A DNA stretch of 64,000 nt from Streptomyces drozdowiczii (GTDB lineage Bacteria; Actinomycetota; Actinomycetes; Streptomycetales; Streptomycetaceae): the NCBI RefSeq assembly GCF_026167665.1, contig NZ_CP098740.1, forward strand, positions 5,456,001 through 5,520,000, read 5' to 3'. The translations under genes and the position numbers were made by a program. The first letter of the stretch is position 1, and each line of letters opens with the position of its first letter. Positions 51,177-57,208 of this stretch are shown here, one piece after another. The notes below the pieces were generated by a model. It had not been told where the DNA came from, ran no database searches, and saw nothing but the letters and a program-made list of their open reading frames with translations.

Positions 51177-51944
51177 ATGAGCGGAATTCTCGACGGCAAG
51201 CGCATCCTCGTCACGGGTGTGCTGATGGAGTCGTCCATCGCGTTCCACACCGCCAAGGTGGCGCAGGAGCAGGGCGCGGAGGTCATCCTGACCGCGTTCC
51301 CGCGGCCCACCCTGACCGAGCGCATCGCCAAGAAGCTCCCCAAGCCCGCCAAGGTCATCGAGCTGGACGTGACCAACCAGGAGCACCTGGACCGCCTCGC
51401 CGGCCTGGTCCGGGACGAGCTGGGCTCGCTGGACGGCGTCGTGCACTCCATCGGCTTCGCGCCGCAGGACGCGCTCGGCGGCAACTTCCTCAACACCCCG
51501 TTCGAGTCGGTCTCCACGGCGATGCACGTCTCGGCGTTCTCGCTGAAGTCGCTCGCCATGGCGTGCAAGCCGCTGATGAGCGAGGGCGGCTCGATCGTCG
51601 GCCTCACCTTCGACGCGCAGTTCGCCTGGCCGCAGTACGACTGGATGGGCCCGGCCAAGGCCGCCCTGGAGGCCACCTCCCGCTACCTGGCCCGCGACCT
51701 GGGCCCGGACGGCATCCGCTGCAACCTGATCTCGGCCGGGCCGCTCGGCTCCATGGCCGCCAAGTCCATCCCGGGCTTCGACGGGCTCGCCGACGTGTGG
51801 AACACCCGCGCGCCGCTGGCCTGGGACATGAAGGACCCGGAGCCGGCCGGTCGCGGCGTCGTCGCGCTGCTCTCCGACTTCTTCCCGCGGACCACCGGCG
51901 AGATCATCCACGTCGACAGCGGCGTGCACATGATGGGCGCCTGA
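51177..51944 (+). CDS. fabI: Enoyl-ACP reductase FabI (InhA-like)
   Basis: 255 residues. The divergent SDR pattern of enoyl reductases is seen: LVTGVLMESSIAFHTAKVAQ near 11-30, VHSIGFAPQDALGGNFLNTP near 90-109, and the active site YDWMGPAKAALEA near 155-167 (Tyr...Met...Lys, as in InhA). SAGPLGSMAAKSIPGF near 188-203 is the substrate loop. It completes each elongation cycle with NADH. The InhA type is the target of isoniazid and triclosan in relatives. Strong terminator with T-tract follows. Confidence 0.95.
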   Translation: MSGILDGKRILVTGVLMESSIAFHTAKVAQEQGAEVILTAFPRPTLTERIAKKLPKPAKVIELDVTNQEHLDRLAGLVRDELGSLDGVVHSIGFAPQDALGGNFLNTPFESVSTAMHVSAFSLKSLAMACKPLMSEGGSIVGLTFDAQFAWPQYDWMGPAKAALEATSRYLARDLGPDGIRCNLISAGPLGSMAAKSIPGFDGLADVWNTRAPLAWDMKDPEPAGRGVVALLSDFFPRTTGEIIHVDSGVHMMGA

Positions 51945-51964
51945 CCTCCCGGTCCCGTACGTTC

Positions 51965-52009
51965 CGACCGCGCACCGTCCCCGGAGTCCCCGGAGGCGGT
52001 GCGCGGTCG
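51965..52009 (+). terminator. Intrinsic terminator of fabG-fabI
   Basis: CGACCGCGCACCG (51965-51977) pairs with CGGTGCGCGGTCG (51997-52009), followed by TTTCTCCC, 20 bases past the fabI stop. Confidence 0.8.
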
Positions 52010-52114
52010 TTTCTCCCCCGGCGTACGCCTCGGCGGCGCTCAGGTCGAAAAGCCGGACGATCCACCGCAGAATGTGGAGGAACCGGACTTCCGGCCGCAG
52101 GGGAGGAGATCGCC

Positions 52115-52495
52115 GTGCGTCGCACACCTCGCCGAACCCGGTCCCTGCTGGCCTCCGGCGCGGCCGTCGCCGCGCTGCTCGTCCCGGCCGGTCTGTACGC
52201 CGCCGGGCACGTCGGAGCCGCCGGTGCGGCCGCGCCGCCCGCGCCCAGCCCGGAACCGGCCGGCTCCGAGTGCCGTACGTCGATCGAGAGCTCCCGGGTC
52301 GTCGCGTACTGCCACAACCCGTACCCCTCGGCCGACCGCGTCCAGCTGCACACCGAGTGCGCCCGCTGGTGGGACGTGGACGCGGACGCCGAGCCGGTGA
52401 CGGTCAAGCCGGGGAGTACGGTGCGCCTGGCCGACCGCTGCTGGAAGGAAGTCGCCTCCGCCTGGGTCACCCACAGCGCGGCGCCCCGAGAGTAG
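52115..52495 (+). CDS. Exported hypothetical protein
   Basis: 126 residues from GTG at 52115 with GGAGGAGA upstream. Signal peptide: basic RRTPRRTRS, then SLLASGAAVAALLVPAGLYAAG near 10-31. The mature part has four Cys (SECRTSIES, AYCHNPYP, HTECARWWD, DRCWKEV) that could form two disulfides, and ends VTHSAAPRE. No family is recognised. It converges on the GntR gene with a 5-base gap. Confidence 0.7.
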   Translation: MRRTPRRTRSLLASGAAVAALLVPAGLYAAGHVGAAGAAAPPAPSPEPAGSECRTSIESSRVVAYCHNPYPSADRVQLHTECARWWDVDADAEPVTVKPGSTVRLADRCWKEVASAWVTHSAAPRE

Positions 52496-52500
52496 GAGCC

Positions 52501-53175
52501 TCAGACCCGGTCCGCCAGGCAGTTGAACGCGTGGCCCGCGGCCTCCGTCGCCGCCGTCTCCGCGTCGCCCGCCCGGATCGCCTCGACCAGGCGGCTGTGG
52601 TCCATGTGGTTCTCCGGCCGCAGCTCCTGGCCGACGTCGCCGCGCAGGTAGTCCCGCAGCAGGTCACCCAGGTCCGCGTAGAGCCCGGTCAGCACGTCGT
52701 TGTGGGAAGCGGCCACCACGGCCAGGTGCAGCGTCGCGTCGGCGGCCACGAACGCCTCCGCGTCACCGGCCGCCCAGGTCTCCTCGCGCCGCCGCATCAG
52801 CGCGTCCAGCTGCTTCAGGTCCCGGTCGGTGCGCCGGACCGCCGCGAGCCGCGCCGCCGAGGACTCCAGGGTCGACCGCAGCTCCGCGATGTGGCGCGGG
52901 TCCGCCGAGGCGAACCGGCGGTGCATCACCCCGGCCAGCTCGCTGGTGGCGACCACATAGGTGCCCGAGCCCTGCCGGATGTCCAGCAGCCCGTTGTGCG
53001 CGAGCGCCCGGACCGCCTCACGGACCGTGTTGCGGGCCACTCCCAGCTGCTCCACCAGCTCGGGTTCGGTCGGGATACGGGAACCCACCGGCCACTCGCC
53101 CGTGGTGATCTGGTTCCTCAGCTGGGCAATCACCTGGTCGGCGAGTGCCGAACGCCTCGGGGACGTCAGCGCCAT
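52501..53175 (-). CDS. FadR-type GntR family transcriptional regulator
   Basis: 224 residues. N-terminal winged helix: LADQVIAQLRNQITTGEWPVGSRIP near 11-35 and TEPELVEQLGVARNTVREAVRALAHNGLL near 36-64, the standard GntR recognition region. The C-terminal FCD domain is all-helical (IAELRSTLESSAARLAAVR near 92-110) with ligand/metal residues D, H in ADATLHLAVV and ENHMDHSRLVEAI. It is divergent from the MFS gene, and a palindrome overlaps that gene's promoter, so it most likely represses the exporter until its small carboxylate effector binds. Confidence 0.88.
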   Translation of the reverse strand: MALTSPRRSALADQVIAQLRNQITTGEWPVGSRIPTEPELVEQLGVARNTVREAVRALAHNGLLDIRQGSGTYVVATSELAGVMHRRFASADPRHIAELRSTLESSAARLAAVRRTDRDLKQLDALMRRREETWAAGDAEAFVAADATLHLAVVAASHNDVLTGLYADLGDLLRDYLRGDVGQELRPENHMDHSRLVEAIRAGDAETAATEAAGHAFNCLADRV

Positions 53176-53238
53176 GGTGCTCCTCGGTCGCAACTGCTCA
53201 TGGGCCCGATCCTCTCAGGGTCCGGTGGGCGGACGGAA

Positions 53239-53269
53239 TGGACAACCAATCATCCCATGATTCTATGAT
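53239..53269 (+). promoter_or_regulatory. MFS gene promoter with overlapping regulator palindrome
   Basis: TGGACA (53239-53244) and a consensus TATGAT (53264-53269) give a promoter with a 19-base spacer. The -10 lies 6 bases before the ATG at 53276, so the mRNA would be leaderless. ATCATCCCATGAT (53249-53261), a 5-bp-arm inverted repeat, fills the spacer. This is a good candidate operator for the divergent GntR protein. Confidence 0.6.
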
Positions 53270-53275
53270 GGCCTC

Positions 53276-54571
53276 ATGCGTGACGAAGAGACGACACCCC
53301 AGACCGCGACCGGGACCCTGACCCCCGGCGCCCCGGCGGCCAGCCGTGCCGCCGCCCCCGCACCGCGGACCGGCCCCTCGCCGTGGACGCTGCGCCTGGT
53401 CGCCATCGGGCTCGTCCTCACCGCGCTCAACCTCCGCCCCGCGATCACCAGCCTCGGCGCCCTCCTCGAAGAGGTCCGGGACGGGCTGCACATGAGCGGC
53501 AGCGTGGCCGGGGTGCTCACCTCCGTGCCCCCGCTCTGCTTCGCGGTCTTCGGCGTCATGGCACCCCGCCTCGCCCGCCGCTTCGGACCCGGCGCGGTGG
53601 TCTGCGCGGGCATGGTCGCCATCACGGCGGGCCTGGTGATCCGGCCCCTGATCGGCGGCACCGCGGGCTTCCTCGCCGCCAGCGCCCTGGCCCTCATGGG
53701 CATCGCCGTCAGCAACGTCCTGATGCCGGTGATCGTCAAGCGCTGGTTCCCCGACCGCGTCGGCTCCATGACCGGGCTCTACTCCATGGCCCTGGCCCTC
53801 GGCACCTCGCTCGCCGCCGCCGTCACCGTGCCCCTGACCGACGCGATGGGCGGCAGCTGGAAGGCCGGGCTCGGCATCTGGGCCGTCCTGGCCGCCGCCG
53901 CGATCCTGCCCTGGCTCCCGCTGCTCCGGGCCCGGGCCACCGCCCACGACGAGCCCGGCCCGGCCGCCGCCGCGCAGCCGCAGGCCCCGGAGCTGCGGAT
54001 CACCCGCAGCCGGACCGCCTGGGCCCTCGCCTGCTTCTTCGGCCTCCAGGCCACCGCCGCGTACATCACCATGGGCTGGATGCCCCAGATCTTCCGGGAC
54101 GCCGGGGTCTCCGCCGGCACCGCGGGCGTCCTGCTCGCGGTCACCATGGCCATGGGCGTCCCGCTCGCCTTCGTGATCCCGCGCGTCGCCGCCCGGATGC
54201 GCACCCAGGGCCCGATCGTCGTCTTCCTCGGCGCCTGCGGCCTCACCGGCTACGCGGGCCTCTACCTGGCCCCCTCCGGCGGCGCCTGGGCCTGGGCGCT
54301 GCTGCTCGGCATCTCGAACTGCGCGTTCCCGCTCGCCCTCACGATGATCGGCATGCGGGCCCGCAGCGGCGCCGGTGTGGTCCGGCTCTCCGCGTTCGCC
54401 CAGTCCACCGGCTACCTGATCTCGATCCCCGGCCCGCTCCTGGTCGGCGTGCTCTACCAGCACAGCGGCGGCTGGGGCGTGCCGATCGCGCTGATGGCCG
54501 CGCTGATGGTGCCGCAGATGGTCATGGGCGTCCTGGCCGGCCGGGACCGGACGATCGAGGACGAATCCTGA
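53276..54571 (+). CDS. MFS transporter, CynX/NimT family
   Basis: 431 residues, 12 membrane segments. After an Ala/Pro/Thr-rich start, GLVLTALNLRPAITSLGALLEEV near 46-68 is the signature of the CynX/NimT (cyanate/nitroimidazole-type) group. FGVMAPRLARRFGPGAVV near 91-108 is the MFS loop 2-3 motif; NVLMPVIVKRWFPDRVGSMTGLYS near 142-165 follows. Members move small anions or drugs. Substrate is unknown. Likely repressed by the adjacent FadR-type protein and co-transcribed with the small frameshifted gene downstream. Confidence 0.88.
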   Translation: MRDEETTPQTATGTLTPGAPAASRAAAPAPRTGPSPWTLRLVAIGLVLTALNLRPAITSLGALLEEVRDGLHMSGSVAGVLTSVPPLCFAVFGVMAPRLARRFGPGAVVCAGMVAITAGLVIRPLIGGTAGFLAASALALMGIAVSNVLMPVIVKRWFPDRVGSMTGLYSMALALGTSLAAAVTVPLTDAMGGSWKAGLGIWAVLAAAAILPWLPLLRARATAHDEPGPAAAAQPQAPELRITRSRTAWALACFFGLQATAAYITMGWMPQIFRDAGVSAGTAGVLLAVTMAMGVPLAFVIPRVAARMRTQGPIVVFLGACGLTGYAGLYLAPSGGAWAWALLLGISNCAFPLALTMIGMRARSGAGVVRLSAFAQSTGYLISIPGPLLVGVLYQHSGGWGVPIALMAALMVPQMVMGVLAGRDRTIEDES

Positions 54572-54588
54572 GATGCGAGACTGGGGCC

Positions 54589-54707
54589 ATGTCACCTGTG
54601 CTCGATCCGAATCCCCAGAACGGTCAGAAGAAGCTGCTCCTCGTCTTCGGGCCATGCTGCTGATCACGGTCGTCGTCGGCGTCATCGCCGCCATCGCGTC
54701 CCCGTGA
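54589..54707 (+). pseudogene. SGM_5486-type small transporter-associated protein, one-base frameshift
   Basis: ATG at 54589 starts MSPVLDPNPQNGQKKLLLVF. The G-run at 54649-54651 is three where four would continue as GAMLLITVVVGVIAAIASP, a single membrane helix, with stop at 54705-54707 (39 residues). In the given sequence it stops early, after GPCC. Such a short membrane protein follows this MFS gene in many Streptomyces and is annotated as transporter-associated. It lies 17 bases after the MFS stop. Confidence 0.75.
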
Positions 54708-54813
54708 CGCCCCGCCCCCGCCGGGGTGGGGCTAGCACCACCTCCCCCTAGGGGGCCAGGGTCAGGGTGAAGTGGGTGGGTCACCGGATGGGAACGGCGC
54801 CCCCGCCTCCGTA

Positions 54814-54832
54814 GGTTCTGAGTACCAGAACC
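54814..54832. promoter_or_regulatory. Perfect inverted repeat upstream of the 66-residue membrane protein
   Basis: GGTTCTGAGTACCAGAACC (7-bp arms, 5-base spacer) lies 20 bases before ATG at 54853. TAGGTT at 54812-54817 could be a -10 element, so the palindrome would cover the start of transcription. CCCCCTAGGGGG at 54744-54755 is a second palindrome further up. The binding protein is unknown. Confidence 0.45.
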
Positions 54833-54852
54833 GACCACCCCCGGAGGCGGAC

Positions 54853-55053
54853 ATGCCGGCCCGTACGCACACCACCCGCCCGGAGCCGAGCGGCGTCGAC
54901 GTACGGCTGCCGTGGTGGGCCGTCGCGCTGCCCGCCGTCGCCTTCGCCGTGCTCCTGCTGCTGATCGCCGGACCGGGTCAGGCGCAGGCCGCCACCGGTG
55001 AGTCGGCGACCGGCCGGCTGCTGCACCACGTCGTGGAGCTGGTGACCCGCTGA
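54853..55053 (+). CDS. Small single-helix membrane protein
   Basis: 66 residues from ATG at 54853 with GGAGG 5 bases upstream. An Arg/Pro-rich N-terminus (PARTHTTRPEPSGVDVRLP) is followed by one hydrophobic helix WWAVALPAVAFAVLLLLIAG near 21-40, then GQAQAATGESATGRLLHHVVELVTR. The helix could be a late signal anchor with an AQA cleavage site. No family is recognised. The perfect palindrome in front suggests dedicated regulation. Confidence 0.65.
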   Translation: MPARTHTTRPEPSGVDVRLPWWAVALPAVAFAVLLLLIAGPGQAQAATGESATGRLLHHVVELVTR

Positions 55054-55090
55054 CCTCCGGCGTCCGGGGGCACGAAGCCTCCAACACCCT

Positions 55091-55104
55091 GCGCCAGCTG
55101 GCGC
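55091..55104. promoter_or_regulatory. 14-bp palindrome upstream of the SixA gene
   Basis: GCGCCAGCTGGCGC is a perfect palindrome ending 22 bases before the ATG at 55127. It may be an operator overlapping the promoter. High GC raises the chance of random occurrence. Confidence 0.35.
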
Positions 55105-55126
55105 GTTTCATGCGAAGCTGAGGTGT

Positions 55127-55645
55127 ATGAGCGCCGATACATCTCGCAGGATCGTCCTTCTCAGGCATGCCAAGGCGGAATGGTCGCAGGAGTCCGACCA
55201 CGAGCGGCCGCTGGCCGAGCGCGGCCGCATGGAGGCCCCCACGGTGGGCCGCAAGCTCGCCGATTCCGGGATCGCCTTCGACCTGGCCCTCTGCTCGACC
55301 GCCGTCAGAACGCGTGAGACGTGGAAACTGGCCGTGCACGAGATGCCCGAGCGCCCGCGGACCGTGTACGAGGAGCGGCTCTACGAGGCATCGCTCGGCG
55401 AGCTGATCGCCCTGGTGAACGAGACCCCGGACGACGTGGCCGACCTGCTGGTCATCGGCCACAACCCCGGCACGCACGCGCTCGCGGACGCCCTCTCCGG
55501 CACCGGCGAGGGCGACGCGCTCGCCCGGATGTCGCGCGGCGGCTTCCCGACCGCCGCCTTCGCCGTGGTCGGGTTCACCGGCCCCTGGAAGAGCGTCGAG
55601 CACGGCGTCGGCCGGCTCGCGGAGTACTGGACCCCCAACGACTGA
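55127..55645 (+). CDS. SixA-like histidine phosphatase
   Basis: 172 residues; histidine phosphatase superfamily. The catalytic RHA form of the motif is IVLLRHAKAEWSQ near 9-21, DHERPLAERGRMEA near 24-37 is the second conserved stretch, and VIGHNPGTHALADAL near 109-123 has the second active-site His. The short length and RHA rather than RHG fit SixA phosphohistidine phosphatases, which in E. coli act on phosphorelay or PTS proteins. Its target here is unknown. A long hairpin follows, shared with serB. Confidence 0.87.
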   Translation: MSADTSRRIVLLRHAKAEWSQESDHERPLAERGRMEAPTVGRKLADSGIAFDLALCSTAVRTRETWKLAVHEMPERPRTVYEERLYEASLGELIALVNETPDDVADLLVIGHNPGTHALADALSGTGEGDALARMSRGGFPTAAFAVVGFTGPWKSVEHGVGRLAEYWTPND

Positions 55646-55656
55646 CCCGCCGCCCG

Positions 55657-55710
55657 TACGGGAAGGGCCCCGGCACACACCGCGAGGTGCGCGCCGGGGC
55701 CCTTCCCGTA
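55657..55710. terminator. Bidirectional 18-bp hairpin terminator
   Basis: TACGGGAAGGGCCCCGGC (55657-55674) pairs perfectly with GCCGGGGCCCTTCCCGTA (55693-55710), 18-base loop, between the convergent SixA and serB genes. Confidence 0.8.
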
Positions 55711-55723
55711 GCAGCGGCGGAAC

Positions 55724-56980
55724 CTACTCCACGAGGCCGTCGGCCGCCTCGACCTCCTCGCGGGTCACGCCGAGCAGATAGAGCACGGTGTCCAGGAACG
55801 GCACGTTCACCGCGGTGTGCGCGGCCTCGCGGACCACCGGCTTCGCGTTGAACGCGACCCCCAGCCCCGCGGTGTTCAGCATGTCCAGGTCATTGGCCCC
55901 GTCACCGATCGCCACCGTCTGCGCCAGCGGCACTCCCGCCTCGGCGGCGAAGCTCCGCAGCAGCCGGGCCTTGCCCGCCCGGTCCACGATGTCCCCGGTC
56001 ACCCGGCCCGTGAGCTTCCCGTCCACCACTTCCAGCGTGTTGGCGGAGGCGAAGTCGAGGCCCAGGCGCTCCTTCAGATCGTCGGTCACCTGAGTGAAAC
56101 CGCCCGAGACCACGCCCACTTGGTAGCCGAGCCGCTTCAGCGTACGGATCAGCGTCCGGGCCCCCGGCGTCAGCCGGACCTCGGCGCGGACCTTCTCCAC
56201 CACGGACACGTCGAGACCCGCCAGCAGCGCCACCCGGGCGTGCAGCGACTGCTCGAAGTCCAGCTCGCCCCGCATCGCCCGCTCGGTCACCTCGGCGACC
56301 TCGGCCTCGCAGCCCGCGTGCGCCGCGAACAGCTCGATGACCTCGTCCTGGATCAGCGTCGAGTCGACGTCCATGACGACGAGCCGCTGCGCCCGGCGGC
56401 TCAGCCCCGCCGAGACGACCGCCACGTCCACGCCGATGCCCGCGGCCTCCGGCGCCAGCGCGGTGCGCAGCTCCTCGGTCCCCGTACCGGACACCGCGAA
56501 CTCGACCGCCGTGACGGGGTACTTCGCCAGCCGGAAGATGCGGTCGATGTTCCCGCCGGTCGAGGTGATCCGGGCCGCTATGGCCGCCGTGGACTCCGCC
56601 GTCAGCGGGTGCCCCAGCACCGTGACATGGGAACGGCCGACGCCGCGCGGCCGGTTGTCGCCGGTGCCCGAGATGATCTCGGCCTGGAGCTTCAGCGACT
56701 CCGCCCAGCTGTGCACGGTCGCCCGCAGCTCACCCTCGGTGGTCCCGCCCGCGGTCGGGGCGGTGACCAGCGCGCACAGGACGATACGGCCCCGGGTCAC
56801 GACCTGCTCGATGTCGACCACGTCGACCGAGTAGGCGGCGAGGGTGTCGAAGAGGCCCGCGGTGATCCCGGGGCGGTCCTTCCCGAAGATCTTCACCAGA
56901 AGGGTGGGTACGTCCGGACCCTGCCGGGACGCGGCGGGCTCGGGAGACAGGGCGGGCTCAGGAGGCCGGGATACGCTCAT
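55724..56980 (-). CDS. serB: Phosphoserine phosphatase with N-terminal ACT domain
   Basis: 418 residues from ATG at 56980. An ACT domain at about 25-100 (TLLVKIFGKDRPGITAGLFDTLA) probably senses serine; a second weaker ACT-like part follows (SHVTVLGHPLTAESTAAIAAR). The HAD phosphatase has the nucleophile motif VVMDVDSTLIQDEVIELFA near 203-221 (DxDST), the SGG motif in VVSGGFTQVTDDL, and IGDGANDLDML near 354-364. It removes phosphate from O-phosphoserine in the last step of serine synthesis. Length and two-ACT layout match the actinobacterial SerB. Confidence 0.94.
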   Translation of the reverse strand: MSVSRPPEPALSPEPAASRQGPDVPTLLVKIFGKDRPGITAGLFDTLAAYSVDVVDIEQVVTRGRIVLCALVTAPTAGGTTEGELRATVHSWAESLKLQAEIISGTGDNRPRGVGRSHVTVLGHPLTAESTAAIAARITSTGGNIDRIFRLAKYPVTAVEFAVSGTGTEELRTALAPEAAGIGVDVAVVSAGLSRRAQRLVVMDVDSTLIQDEVIELFAAHAGCEAEVAEVTERAMRGELDFEQSLHARVALLAGLDVSVVEKVRAEVRLTPGARTLIRTLKRLGYQVGVVSGGFTQVTDDLKERLGLDFASANTLEVVDGKLTGRVTGDIVDRAGKARLLRSFAAEAGVPLAQTVAIGDGANDLDMLNTAGLGVAFNAKPVVREAAHTAVNVPFLDTVLYLLGVTREEVEAADGLVE

Positions 56981-57170
56981 GGTGCTCCCACCGTATCGGT
57001 CTCCGAGCGCTCGCAGGCAGCCCGTCCCGAGTGCCGGACATCCCGGCCGCCCCCACCCGGTCCGTCCCTTTTCGCCTGGCCGCGGAGGTCTCGGTGAGGT
57101 CACCCTCGGCCGCCCGGCTTTCGTATCCGGGACTGGTCCTGGAATAGTTCCCCACGATGTTCAGCATCCC

Positions 57171-57176
57171 TAGACT
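57171..57176 (+). promoter_or_regulatory. Candidate -10 element for the FHA-ABC gene
   Basis: TAGACT at 57171-57176 would start transcription near 57183, giving a leader of about 25 bases before the GTG at 57209. No good -35 is seen. Confidence 0.35.
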
Positions 57177-57208
57177 CCCTGCGACGGGGGTAACACGGGG
57201 GACAACTA

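Noticed and set aside
53198..55678. Minus-strand frame of over 800 codons opposite the MFS gene
   Set aside because: Shadow of the GC-rich third codon positions of the transporter; no domain is visible.
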